From NCBI GenBank assembly GCA_038373865.1, contig JAXGGA010004723.1:21177-85176 (forward strand): a stretch of DNA of 64,000 nucleotides. Direction: 5' to 3'. Below the pieces are notes generated by a model. It did no database searches. It saw only the letters and a list, made by a program, of their open reading frames with translations, and was not told the origin of the DNA. Below, one piece after another: positions 45,780 through 58,137 of this stretch. Positions within the stretch are counted from its first letter, which is position 1. The number at the start of each line of letters is the position of its first letter. Source of the DNA: Uloborus plumipes (Eukaryota > Arthropoda > Arachnida > Araneae > Uloboridae). Position numbers and translations under genes: made by a program.

Positions 45780-46140
45780 TGCTTGGTCCCCCTCTGGATG
45801 TAAAATTTCGGAAATCGGGGCGGGGGGGGGGTGCAAAGAATAAGAACCGCAATCACGATGAAGAGAGAGAGCGAGAGCGAGAGATGGAGGGTAAAAATAG
45901 GGAACAAGAAACTGTTGTTGAAACGACGAATAGATTTAGGAATAATACCAAGGCTAAGGTAATGAAATTCGTTATCCCGCGCCGACTATTAAATTTTATT
46001 TTTCACGTGACGTCGGAAATAGTATTCTGTGCCCCGAAGATAATCGAAAAGGAGCCCCGTGGCGCGGCAAAACCGACGAAATATCCCGAATAAATGTGCT
46101 TCGCACATTCGTATGCGATTTGAGCCCGATCTGTATTCCT
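45780..46140. promoter_or_regulatory. Intronic GC-richer island with GA repeat
   Basis: Contains a G10 run, a degenerate GAGAGAGAGCGAGAGC stretch near 45864 (GAGA-factor-like), CACGTGACGTCGG near 46004 and a CGCGGC word. Open on both strands (45779-46093 +, 45677-45907 -) with no known domain. A GAGA-type regulatory element is a plausible reading. Confidence 0.28.
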
Positions 46141-46879
46141 CGCTTCATTTAAATGGCAGGTAGAATTCCCCTTCCATTCTTTCCGTTTGGATTTTTGCGG
46201 TGCTTGTTAATTTGAACTTGAGCAGCATGGGGAGAAAGTAATGCGGCGATATTTTTACACAGTAAGGCGAGCTATGGCGGAAGGATTTCTTTATTCCTTG
46301 TTGTTCTAAATGAAGTTTATTATTAAATTGAGCTTGATTCATCATAAGAGTTAAGGACGAACTCCACTGCATGCTCAATTATTTGTTTAATTTATAATAG
46401 CATGTGACGATTTCTCTGAAACTTTTTCTTTTCCTATTGGTTTCTGTCAAGTTTCAAGTTTATAATACATATCTTTTATTTCTCGTTTGTCTAACTCAGA
46501 GCCTGCCAATATACAGCGCGCAGGAAGCATCCGGCCCACGAATACATTTTCCCCCGACTCGCAGGAAGCTTACAAACTGGAATAATAATAATAATAACAT
46601 TAATGAATTTGTTTCAAAGCATTTTTAAAGAAAACTAAGTCATAAAATCCCAAAAATAATTACTGAAAGTTTAGTTAAAATCGAAGGTGTACGGGGAGGT
46701 TTTTAGTGATAACTAGACCCTTTTAACTGAAATATTACTGGATCGTTCCCACACTTTACCTTGTTCGGAGTCATTTACAATGGTTATTCCTTTGATTAAG
46801 TATGAAAATTGATAAATGTACTCAGTTACACAGCCATATGCAAAATTATTTTATGAACGATAATAATTTGAGGATGTTC

Positions 46880-49090
46880 GTCTTAGCTTTAAATTCCTCT
46901 CTCGCCACCTTTTCCTCTTTTCTCTTTCTCTTAAGTTAATTTCCCTCAACACTCCCACAATTTGTAGATGCACTAAGTTATAGCAATTTTCAACCTTTGT
47001 TAGATTTCTTTAATTTAAAAAACTTTTGGTCATTAATAATCCCACGGTATTTATCTCTATTTCCCCGGTCAGTTTCTGTCAATTTTCAACTACATCAATA
47101 ATATGGCTTTCTCTCCAAATTTCTCTTTACTTTGAAGGCTCTTTCTCGGCAATCTCTCAGCCTTTCTCTCTCTCTCTTTCTCTCTCTCTCTCTGTGTAAT
47201 TTTCTTAATGACTTCGCTCATTTTTCCTTTAAACCATTACAACTTTTGACAATCTGTCTCAATCTAACTTTTATTGTCAAGCGATTTCTCTCATTTTTCA
47301 AAATTTAAGTCATTAAAAATACAACGACATTTAATTTAATTATCTGTCTTTCTTTTTGTCAAGTTTCTTTCAACGCATCTTGATCTCCCTGAGATTCTCT
47401 TTCTCTTCAAGAGTGCTTTGCAGTGATCCGTCTATGATTTTCTTTCTCCCTCTCTTTCTATGTATCTCTTATTCTCCTCGCAATCTGTATGTGTATTAAT
47501 ATGTAATGACAATCTGATTCAACTTCTTTTATTGTTTACAAATCTCTCAAATTTTGAAAACCATTAGTAATACTGTATTTTTTATCAAATTTAGTCTCTC
47601 CTGTTTTTCTCAGTTTTAAGGTGCATGAGTAATATGGTGATCTCTCTAAACTTCTCTTGATCTTCGAGAGTACTTTTTGGCCACTCTGTCTCTAATTTCT
47701 TCCCACTGCTGCATTTCTTCTGTTCATTTCTCAAATTATTTACCGAATCAATGCGTGTATTTAAAATTCTAACAATCTGGATCAATCTCTATTAAATCGT
47801 TAATTGATTTCTATCTTTTTTTTTATTTATCTATTTGCAAGTAATATTATATTTTTTTATCAATGCCTTTTCTCTTTCTCCTGTCGGTTTATCTCAATTT
47901 TCAGGTGCATCAATATTCAATAATGTGGTAATCTCTCTGAACTTCTCTTTGTTTTTAAGAGTACTTTCGTTAATCCATCTCTGATGGTTTTTTTTCCCTC
48001 TCTCTCTGCTAATCCAGTTTCATTTTCTCTGTCTTCAAAGCGATCTATAACTCTGCCTATCTCTTTATCGCCAAATGATTTCTTTCAATCATCAGTGTCT
48101 TACTCTTCATATACAGTGAAACCTCAGTAACTCAACACCCTATAGGAACACGAAAATATGTCGAGTTAAGCGGGTGTCAACTTACCGAGGTTAAATGATT
48201 TGAACTATTGGATTGTTTTTGGATAAATGATTAAACGATTTGGTGTCTTCTGCATTACTTATGTATTAGTGCTTACCAGCAACATTATTAGAATTAATTT
48301 CAGAAAATGCTTTTCCCTTCTTTTCTTTCTTTTTTTTTTTTTTGAAAAGAACCTAAAATTAAAGGGACACTTTTTATTTTATGTCTTCTTAAGAACAACT
48401 CTATAATTTTTGAACCGAGACAAGAGCTCCTTGTCAAAGAGAAAAGTCCTACTCACACTTCCTTGAAAAACATGTGTCGTGATGGCACTGCTTCGTTTCT
48501 CTTCTAGACTGCCCTGGGTACATTTATCCAACCCCTATCTTGCCTTGGGACTGCACCAACAGCACAAACCTGTCTCCTCTGGGTATTAGTTTAAATTCTC
48601 AAAATGAGCTCTTTCCGGAAAACAATGAATTAACTTACCAATAAGCAGCAGAATTCTCAGAAATGGTTAAATTGAAAGAGTATCGATTACAAAAAGTGGA
48701 TAAAAATGGCAGGTGGATGTCGACTTTCAGAGGTACCTGTAAAAGGGTATCATATTAGAAAGGTTTGCAGCTATTGAAATTAATATTGGCCCAACCATTG
48801 AAAAAATAAATGTCGACTTACCGTGGTTGTCGACTTATTCGCGTGGTGCCGAGTTACCGGTGTTTCACTGTATATTAATAACAAGAATGTGTTTGTATTT
48901 CTGTCAACCTATCTCTCTTTTTCTTCTATCAATTTTACTTAATATTTTCTTAGTAGTATCTCTACATCTTTCAAATCTCTGTCATCTTTCTCTATTCCTT
49001 CTGCTAATTTCTCTCAGATGTATGCTATTATTTTGGCTCCTGACTATGGACTTTTCCTTCTTTCTCTATTATATCCTTTGGAAGTCTTTT
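46880..49090. repeat. CT-rich degenerate tandem array, about 250-285 bp period
   Basis: Pyrimidine-rich sequence in which a phrase of the form 'tctcaattttcaggtgcatcaata..atggt.atctctctaaacttctctttg....agagtacttt' recurs near 47088, 47357, 47610 and 47893, and more weakly to about 48985. TC-repeats (47164-47194) and TTTCTC words fill between. Copies are diverged, so this is an old satellite-like expansion. It is interrupted by the pogo-like element at 48114-48870. Confidence 0.55.
48114..48870. mobile_element. pogo/Tigger-type MITE (757 bp)
   Basis: The ends CAGTGAAACCTCAGTAACTC and the inverse GAGTTACCGGTGTTTCACTG are flanked by TA (48112-48113 and 48871-48872). Subterminal 'tgtcgagttaagcgggtgtcaacttaccgag' wording appears inverted at the other end (gtcgacttaccgtggttgtcgactt). 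No transposase frame. It sits inside the CT-rich array. Confidence 0.8.
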
Positions 49091-50379
49091 CAATTTAACA
49101 TGCCTCTCAATTTGAATTATTTCAAGTAGAATTCATCATGGATATGCGCTGAATGCATCTCAGAGAGCGATTTTTTTTTATTTGTATTTTTTAAAGATGT
49201 AATAAGTAGGCGGATTCGAAGTATTGAGCCTTACAGACGTCAAAATTCATTATCGTATTATTTTGAAACATCATATTTGAGAAAAAAATTTCTTCATAAA
49301 TGAGATACTTTTGGTAGCAAAATATGTTTCACTAAATAAGATAGGTAAAACTATATTTAATGTTCGTCTTATAATAGATCAGTAAACTTGCTCCAACAGT
49401 AATAGACCACAACTGATTGACCAAACGAGACCGTTTTACTCCACTGTTTAGAATTTTTTGAGTTAGGTGATAAATTTACTTGTTAAACAACTACAAAATG
49501 AAAAAAAAAAAAAAGAACGTCCAAGCTTCTTTCTTTTATGTATTGTTTATATTGCAGAAATGTTCCTTAAACTTATGAAGTGAAAAACATATTTTTATGT
49601 TTTGATTCCATTTAAAAATGAAAGTCGTTTCAATCATTCCGTTTCGTGTTATTCACCTCTTTTTCATCCGCATATTTCTAATTTCTATTACCGACAACCT
49701 TATTTCTCAAGAATTATTGTATTTTCACGCTTTCCATGCAAATTCCGCTTTACAGTGTTGGCTTTGGCTTAGCAACTTTTTCACCGTATGCACAGACATG
49801 ATTAATAAAGACTATCACTTTTTAAATAGGAGAAATCACTTGAAAGAAACTGCTCAACAGAGGAATATTTCATAACGCATTTTATGCAAAAATATCAAAA
49901 CATTAAAAAAATAAATAAATCAAAATAAAAATAAATAATTGAAAATGTCCAGGTATTTTATTGCATTTCATTCACAATTCCCTTCAATTTCGTACGCAAG
50001 AACAGCTTGAGGGAAAAATACTAGTTTAAAGAAACATCAAGGGGGGGGGGACGTACACGATAATAAGACCGACATCAAAAGTCGCAGCATTCGGATATTT
50101 ACATTAAAATAAGCTTAAATTTATCGTCAGCCGACGTGTTGTTGAATCAAGTTGAAATCATGGATCATTTGAAACGAATGGGGAAAGCTGGGAATAAAGT
50201 GAAATAAAGAATTTTATTTTTTTGCCTCGAACCGCAAATGTTATGCATCTCTTTCTTCCACTGCACTACAATGTGATTTCTGATTCCTCAAATTATCTGT
50301 TTCACAGTCCAGAGCACCCATTGCCGGCTTGAAGAAAAAAAAATCGTTTCTTGATGCACTTTAAGACGCTCTTTCTCTT
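49091..50379. other. AT-rich intronic stretch, nothing recognised
   Basis: No exon or bounded repeat was recognised. There is a G10 run at 50041. Confidence 0.4.
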
Positions 50380-50970
50380 TTTTATGAAGATTCCGAAAAA
50401 CAGCGTCCATTGCATATTCAGGAGTGGTGGATAGAGGGGGGTGAACCGTCGTTGCATGTAATTCGCGATTCCCTCGCTTTTAGTGGTAATTACAATCTGC
50501 GCTCGCTTCAGCTGCCGCCTGACAATCGCATTGGTGGCCAACTAGGCAAGGGGATCGGGCTTTTAAGGTGCCCTTTGTGGCAGCGGGCATTAAAAAGAGT
50601 GGCGAGATGATGCTATCGGAGGATTCGGAGAGAGGCCCACATCCGAAGAAAAGCCCCTTCGAATCGGGCTCTTTGTGCGAGAGGAGGGGATCATTGCCTC
50701 CGTTTTCTTCTCCACCTTGTTTGTTTGTGTGGCCGGCGCCTGGACTCCAACACTAATCCTTTCTCAGGCTTTTTCACGGTTATCCTCGTCTCAAAAGCGT
50801 CGACTTGTGTGTCCTCTCAAGACAAAGGAAGAGGTTGCCCTTTGTCCCGAGCGGAATGTCGGAGGATTAATCCGGATAATTGCTCTCGGTCTTCTATGGC
50901 GGATGAAAAGAGGACCACTGCACGATGAAGGACCTCCACACGCAGAAAATTTCGGAGCTTAGCAGTAGAA
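50380..50970. promoter_or_regulatory. Intronic GC-richer island, candidate enhancer
   Basis: One of the longest islands. It contains GTGGTAATTACAATC near 50482 (palindromic TAATTA core), CAGCTGCC near 50509, GACAATCGCATTGGTGG near 50521, GGCCGGCGCC near 50729 and ATTAATCCGGATAATTGC near 50866 with paired Otx-like and homeodomain cores. Frames on the plus strand resemble no known protein. Regulatory role inferred. Confidence 0.35.
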
Positions 50971-51059
50971 AGAGTGTGTTTCAATGGATTTAATCCAGAT
51001 AATTACTCTCCCTTTCATTTGGTGCTGCAATTCCTGTGGTGGAATTTTCGGAAACTGAC

Positions 51060-51636
51060 CAGGGTTGCCACGCCACAGGGAAACCTGAAAAAACAGGGAA
51101 AATACAGGGAATTGTAAAATCAACAGAGAAACAGGGAAAATCCAGGGAATTTTAAAAATTTCTTCAAAAATCTGGAAAGTGCAGGGAATTTTACTTTTTT
51201 AGTTGCCAAAATGAATTCTAAAATATGTAAACTACCAATGAATAAATTTATGCGCAAATGAATAAAATAATAATAATAAGTAAAATAAAATAAATAGTAA
51301 TTTTACTTCAGTTTTTTTTTTTTTGCTGAGTTTATTTGTAAGTAAATATTTAATTGTGTATTATAGAAGCAAAAAATATTTATTAATTAGTTTGAAATGC
51401 ATTTTAAAGCTTATGCTAATTTAATTAGAGAGTATGAGATTAGTCATCAATCCGTTCTATGATTTCAGTTTTAATGAATTCTGCTTTGCCTCCCTATGTG
51501 TTTATTTAGTTAGTTTTTTTCTGTGCCAGGATATTAATGTTCATATGGAATATCAGTGTTCGCTCGTTCATAGTGCTGCATATTCATGCAGGGAAAACAC
51601 AGGGAATTTTTCCCCCAGAATTGAGTGGCAACCCTG
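51060..51636. mobile_element. hAT-like MITE, CAGGGTTGCCAC termini
   Basis: The ends CAGGGTTGCCAC (51060) and GTGGCAACCCTG (ending 51636) are perfect 12-bp inverted repeats. The words 'acagggaaaa' and 'ccagggaattttt' are reiterated near both ends. The 8-bp flanks do not match, so the target duplication is lost. Non-coding. Confidence 0.65.
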
Positions 51637-53019
51637 TTGGTCGGCAACAGCAAATTTATCAACCTCATAGTAATTTGATTAGTTCTGGTGGGAATGACGA
51701 AACACTAACAACATTGTGCCAGTGTAAATGATAACTTTCGTTCAGAAAAACACACCAGATGCAAATTTACACTTAAAATTGTATACACTTGTCTCCCATT
51801 CACCAGTCAAACTTGGTGACAACCAGGGAAGTTGTCTTTTTACAGCGACCTACTCATGCAAGTACCATCAGATCATGCTTATCGTAGAAAAATTATCAAG
51901 CGGTTTCAGTTTGAATGAGTCTAATAGGGCAAAACGGAAATTTTTATTTCAGTGCTTCTTTCACTTAGGAATGTCTCTCCTTCGGATTTGGTAAACGAGC
52001 ATCCATGGAAACTCATAAATGGGCTTTACATCACCTCGACGGTGATGGTGATCACAGTAATCTATTTCTTAAATTAATATTAGTTTCAAGTGAGGAAAAA
52101 TAGAGGAATTCTCAATGATACTTTTAGAATCTCTTTAGTTAAAATCATTTCATTAAGTTGCAATTAATCTAAAATTTGTGTTTAATAATAATATAATTAT
52201 TTTGATAGGTTTTTAATTTGAACTTTAGTCAAAAATCAAAAATTTATGGTTTTTCTCTGTTTTGACTGTTGTCATTGTAAACGGTTAAGATCTTGAAATT
52301 CTCATGGTATATCTTTTGGTACATTTGCTGCATTTATTTACAAGAAAAAAATTCAAAACTAGAAAAAATTAATTTTTCTGCGAATCAAGCATCACATTGA
52401 AATTTATGCAGTCGACAAGATATATTTTTCTGCTTTAAATGTAGAGTAAAAATAAATGAATGAAATTAAAATCATGAACGACTACAAGAGAGGTGCGATC
52501 TTCCCTCCTTCGAGGGATTCGTCACTGGTAAATTTTCAATATTGAAGGTCAAAAAGGAATTTTTAGACTAACTTTGTTGCTAGCCGAACAAGATTTAGGC
52601 CTCTCCCCAGGATACGTTTCGCAATTGAAGTCCAGAACACGTATGAGGTTGATATTTAAAAACCAAGAAGCTTACTAAGAGATACGTAATAAAATCAATC
52701 ATCCCTCCCTTGAAACATTTCTACATCGGTTCTTGATTAAAATACAATAAATGAAGTAAATAAAAGAAAAGAAAAATGAATGGGGGGGGGGCACAAATTA
52801 ATACATAAATGAATGACTAATTAAAAAATACATTGACATTTTAAACTAAGTTTCGATTTTTCAGCTTTCATGTATGTCAGTAGGTCAAAGAAAAAGGGAA
52901 AAAAATCATGTAGTAATCCATCAGTTGTGATAGAGTGATGCAGTTCGACAATAAAACCCGACTTTCAAGAGCTTTCTCAACAACACTTCCTCCCACTAGA
53001 AAGGAAAACTACAAGCAAC
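51637..53019. other. AT-rich intronic stretch, nothing recognised
   Basis: No exon or bounded repeat was recognised. Contains CACCTCGACGGTGATGGTGATCACAG near 52030 and a G9 run near 52783. Confidence 0.4.
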
Positions 53020-53360
53020 TGCTCTTTTGCCCATTTTTTATCGGGAAAAAAAGCGCAACCAATGGATGGAAAAATTCGGGAGAGAGCCGACAATGAATAA
53101 AATAGATATAATTCTCTTTTAATACACAATTGTTGCGTGGATATTTTATATTTTCTTCCCCGGAGGGACGGTGGTAAACAGGATTACTAGCGGCGGTGGA
53201 AATCGCACGAAGATTTTGGAGGATTTGAGTGGCCAGTTTCGTAAACAACATGACCCGGAGCACAACGGCGACACAAAGCGCGACACGATTTAAGTCGTCT
53301 GTGTGACGCGATTCCCGAAAAATCCCGCGAAAAGGAAAGTCTCGATTTTTGTATTTCTTC
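53020..53360. promoter_or_regulatory. Intronic GC-richer island
   Basis: Contains AACAGGATTACTAGCGGCGG near 53177 (Otx-like GGATTA), GACGCGATTCCCG and ATCCCGCGAAAAGG near 53323 (E2F-like). The minus-strand frame 53009-53377 has no known domain. Candidate regulatory DNA only. Confidence 0.28.
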
Positions 53361-54479
53361 CGACACTTGCTTCCCATTCGTTTGTTGGAATTTCAGCAGC
53401 GTTTATGTTTCGATGCGTGTTTCTTCGATTTTTATGGAACAAGTTATAGGGGAAATTTCAATAGTGCGCTATTCTGTCGATATATTTGTGTAAATATTGG
53501 AAGAGAATGGCAAAAAAAAAAAAAAATCTGGCAAATTCAATGTTTGCTATCAAGGATTTGAGTAAGGTTTCGAAACATTTTTTTTTCTTCTAATTTCTGC
53601 GTTCTATATTTAATGATTCCCTGTTTCTAAAAGTTATGATTCTGCATAAATTTCAGTCAATATTTTCAGAGCTTTTATTTAGAATTTTTTATTATAAGAA
53701 ACGAATACTAAATAACATCGTTTAAAAGATTTTTTTTTTTTGACGTACTGCAATACATCAAGCAATAATTACAAAATAAATTATATATGCTATAAGAAAT
53801 GTGCGAATTGAAATAATTTTTAGCAGACGGTTTTTTTTTATTATTTACACTGACTGATTTTTTTTTTTTGTATAACACTGACAAAGTGATGGTTTAGAAT
53901 AATCTAAAGAATAAATTTAAATACTTTTGATGTAAGAAATTATTGAGTTTAATTTGCTTTAACGAGGGATCATTCACAACTACAAGTACAAAGAATCAAC
54001 AGCCCATTTTTTAAAACCGGAAACTTCTAGTGTTGCTGTCGTCCATGTGTCTGCTAGTACAAAAATAAATAAATAAAATAAAATAAATTTGTATCATAGA
54101 TTTAAAATTTGACGTGTTATGTAACTGGAGTTAATGTCAACAAGTTGAAGAGTTAAATATTAAAAATTGAATTTTAAAAACAAAGTACAACATCTCGGTA
54201 TACGAATTGTTACTTTGAACTCTCAAGCTCATTTTAATAGAATTTTTGTGCAAAATATAACGAAAAATCAATTTCCGTTTAATACATAACAAATTTCGTC
54301 TGATTTTTTACTTTTGAATCTCATCTGTATACTTTCCCAGAAGTATAGCGGAGGAAGGCCGAATGGTCAAATTGTTTTTCAGTATAGTATATATAAATAT
54401 TTACAATAGTTATAAAGACGAAATAGAAAAAAAATATTCACTTGCGAACCAAAATTCATGGTAGAAAAGGTTAATACTT
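53361..54479. other. AT-rich intronic stretch, nothing recognised
   Basis: No exon or bounded repeat was recognised. A14 and T-rich runs are present. Confidence 0.4.
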
Positions 54480-54960
54480 ATTTCAGCGATAGGCGCGCTT
54501 CTCCAGATGTGATCCTTCGGATGACAAATGTCCCCGCATCCCACCCGGAGGAATGATGACGGTTGCAGTGGGAGATGATCATCATCATCCTTTTTGTCTG
54601 GAGCAGACGATCATTGCTCATCGCGGAAAACAAAAGGGAAGGAGAGGGGTGTGGAGAAATGGCTTTCGGAATGCCCGTAATGAGTGAGGTGTGATGTCGG
54701 GGTCGGGCGACTTTTGTCTCCCGCGACGGATGGTCTGGAGGAACTCATTTTTCAGAGGCGCGAAGGGAGACTCCGAACATTTTTGGAGTGGAGGAAAAGT
54801 TTTTTGGGCAAGAATAAAAGTTTTGCATTTATTCTGCTTGTTGTTGGGGGCGAACGGTTAATATTATGGGATAATTCAGCACACCTTTTGGATTATTCTA
54901 TGTTACACTGCAATAAAAGCTTGCGTTTTGGAGCTACAAGGGTGTCATTCTGAAATGGGG
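54480..54960. promoter_or_regulatory. Intronic GC-richer island
   Basis: Contains GATCCTTCGGATGACAAATG near 54512, GGGAGATGATCATCATCATCC near 54571 and CTCATCGCGG. The plus-strand frame 54684-54953 is unlike known proteins. Candidate regulatory DNA. Confidence 0.25.
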
Positions 54961-55734
54961 AAAAAATAAGCTCTTAGCGAATCAACTTTCAGGTTGTATG
55001 GTTGTGTAATATATTATCAATGTAACATAAACCATTGGAACAGTAAACGATCAAATACAAAGTTCAAATGCATTATTAGTAATAAATTGCAGATACGTGT
55101 TTTGTGGTTTCGAATAACTCCCTGGTTGTGCAAGCGCGATTTTCAAGTGGTTGTAATTTTTAATTAGGTTCAAAATAATGCAAGAATCACTTTTCATTTT
55201 GAAGTTCACGATCCTTGTTAGAAAATAAAACCAAACTTATCACGATAAAACCCAAAATACTACGATTTTTTATCGTTCTTTGTTAACCTACCCACTTTAG
55301 GCCACCATTTCCTATTTCCACTTGGATTTTGTTGACGAGGAAATTCCCACCGTTTTTCAATAACAAAAGGGGGAGCTTATCTGCTTATGAATGAAGACAC
55401 ATCCGAAAAACATCATTTTATATTATTTGCGGTTGAACAAAACTAACATTTAATTCTCAATATTCTGAGCGGTTTGTACATTTTCTTATTATGTAGTATG
55501 CAGTATATGATTGAAACAGAATGAATTACACTGTATAGCGTATTTTTCTGATAATAGCTCTAAAGTAGATTATTTATTGTGGATGCCATTCTGCTTCAAA
55601 GGTTATTGACACCAATGGTGTTGTTTGTCATTTTGAGATCCGTATAATCCGTAGATAAGAGATGTAACTCATTCCACAAATACTTTTCAAAACTTCCCAG
55701 AACAAATTCCAAGCATACAGAGCTGTTGTCGATC

Positions 55735-55965
55735 CAGAACAATTAGAAACCCCACGCAGAGTACTCATGAGTTGTTCGACACGTGCTTGTCCGCCCCCCG
55801 CGTGGAATGTTGTAAGGGAGAACAAAATGAAGTGAACAGGAAGAGGCGTGGATCATTTCACCCTTTTCTTCCTCAATTTGCAGCTTTGTTAAGTCTAACT
55901 CATTCTCAGTGGTCCTCTTTTGTTCCACCTGTCAGCTGGAGTTTCTCTAATGCTGAGTAAAGAAA
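55735..55965. promoter_or_regulatory. Small intronic GC-richer island
   Basis: Contains GACACGTGCTTGTCC (E-box) near 55779 and CACCTGTCAGCTGGAG (paired E-boxes) near 55926. Frames on both strands overlap with no recognised product. Confidence 0.22.
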
Positions 55966-57411
55966 AAGAAAGGTCTTAATGCCCGTAAAATAGACTTTTT
56001 CCCCTGAATTGCATTTGGTGTGTTGAAATGGAAGACAACAATTCTCTGAGGATTAAGAGGCATTGATGCATTTTTTCTCACAATAGCAGTGTGTTCTTGA
56101 GGCTGCGAGTTCGTTTTAGAACTTGTGAAAACATGTCAGGGGTGTTTCAGCCTATTCCTGGAAGTAGGTGCCTTCCCTTGAAGTATAAGTGTGGACAATG
56201 GACATACATTACGTGAGGACAATGGATACAAAAATTCATGGTGTTATCATGTATTTGCTTGCAGTTATTAGCTCATGAAAGGACTGAGATTAAAATGACA
56301 AACATGTATTTAAAAAATACATAAATAAATAACATTGTATAAAAAGTACAAAACTGACAAAAATGAAATGCGAAACAAGATGTTTCCTGTTTTCTTCGTC
56401 TGAAACTACAACGAAAGTACTATAAACTATGCTTGTCGATGTATCCCATAAAAGGGGCACCATTTCGATAATAAAATTATAATGTTACTACAGTAAAATT
56501 ATTGAAAAAAAAAATGCATTTTCGAAAATACGCTTTTACATATAAATGTGTGAGACTGCAGAATTCTTTTTTTTTTTTTTTTTGTCATAAAACTTTCAAC
56601 ATATTTGACCCCTTCCCTCCATTGTCACAACAAGTCATACTTTATCTCTGCCCTTTCCTTTATCACAACGTACCTTATGTTACATAAATACGAAAATTTA
56701 CTTTTATTCATATCAAAACCCGTGTGATGACACAGTTCTTATTAATCCCTTTCAAAGCATGACATCATTCGTGAACGACCCCTTAATAACTGGTTGAGTG
56801 ATTGGTTGATTACTCAAATCATAAACATGCAGATAGATTCGTTACATATAATCTTTGTTTCTGCTAGGCTGGAATACTTTCACATTTTTTAGAACTGCAG
56901 TTTTACTACGGTAAATATCTGTAAAAAGTATTTTCCTCAAAGTTTTCAGACTCCCCGCTCCTTCCCTCTTCTACCCTAAACTATGCATATTTTGCTTTCT
57001 TTGAGTCAACCCTCTACTTCTATCTCTATTTATCTTCATTTATATCTGCGAAGCACATTTATTTCTTTTTACAGTTGCGTACCTATTTCTGGCTCACTCG
57101 ATATCTAACTTTATATCTGTCGATATTTCCAGCATCCATGTCAACTTGTATGCATTTCTGTACTATTTTTAAGTTCTCATACTAAGAAATAATCATGACA
57201 AATTTATTAAAACAGTAATGTACTAAACGCACAATTGCACTATATGTGTAATTGCACGTATTTATGCAATGTAAAAATCGTCTGAAATGTTCTCCAATTT
57301 AGACCAAGAAAATCACTACATGACGTCAAGAACTAAACGGCTGTAGATCAGCTCTTGAGGAAACTAGAAACAGGCGTCAAGGCCCAGTTTCTGACCAAAT
57401 CAAGAGATTTC

Positions 57412-57808
57412 CCAAGTAGCATCAACTCATCGGATTTTGCTCGGCCGATCAACAAACTCCTCGTAAACTGATCCTGTAACGCATGATGACATCGTTCCGA
57501 TCAGTATCCGAGCACGGTTTTCGATGAGCTTTTTTTCATCGGAAAGCGATATCCTTCCGATCAACTTTCCCGATGAAAATAAGATGAGCTATATTCCATC
57601 GGAAAACGATATCCTTCCGATCAAGTTTCCCGATGAAATTCCTCGGCACGGGACTGTTCTGCTCGTAAATTGCTCCAAATCTCATCGTATTTTGCTGCTC
57701 GGATTCTGCTCGGCCGATGAGACATATTGGATCATCGGCCGATGAGAATTTCATCGGATTTCGATGAATGGCCGATCATCGGCCGATGAGATGATGCTGC
57801 TAGGGTTG
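57412..57808. mobile_element. MITE with GCATCA..CTCATCGG termini and 60-bp repeats
   Basis: The left end CCAAGTAGCATCAACTCATC and right end (inverse of CCCTAGCAGCATCATCTCATC) are imperfect inverted repeats. Inside, a 60-bp unit starting GATGAGCT at 57523 is repeated at 57583 (about 90% alike), and 'ggccgat(g)' words are abundant. No coding capacity. Flanking duplication not identified. Confidence 0.55.
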
Positions 57809-58137
57809 TCAAGGGATGTGTCGGTTGTTCCTGACATCATGTATTGATATGCTGGTAAATTTTGGTACATTCAGAAAAAAAGTTGATGTCTTACTGAAGT
57901 ACCACAAACAAGCACTTCAAGGAGGAAAGGACCTCTTCTGAATTTCAAACTTTCAAACCTTCGCTAGTGTATCCAGGTCTAACTAGAAATAAAAACTTTT
58001 ATCTTGCAAGTGAGATAGAGAACCGAATCATATAGCGGGTGAATTTGACAGTAATAAATACTTTTGACTTGAAAATGATCTTACAGAGCAATTTCTGATG
58101 AGTGATTTATATTTTTTTTCTTCTTTTCTTTTTTTAG

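Larger units (their letters stand above)
41003..58137 (+). other. Pax6 intron (17135 bp)
   Basis: GTAAGT...TTTTTAG borders separate the paired-domain linker from the homeodomain. It contains two SINE-like copies, a large inverted repeat, several GC-richer islands, a CT-rich tandem array with a pogo-like insertion, and two MITEs, all listed separately. No additional Pax6 exon, including an alternative exon 5a-like insert, was recognised. Confidence 0.8.

Noticed and set aside
41003..58137. Alternative exon 5a-like paired-domain insert or extra Pax6 exon in the long intron
   Set aside because: No segment matching paired-domain, linker or homeodomain residues was seen beyond the annotated exons.
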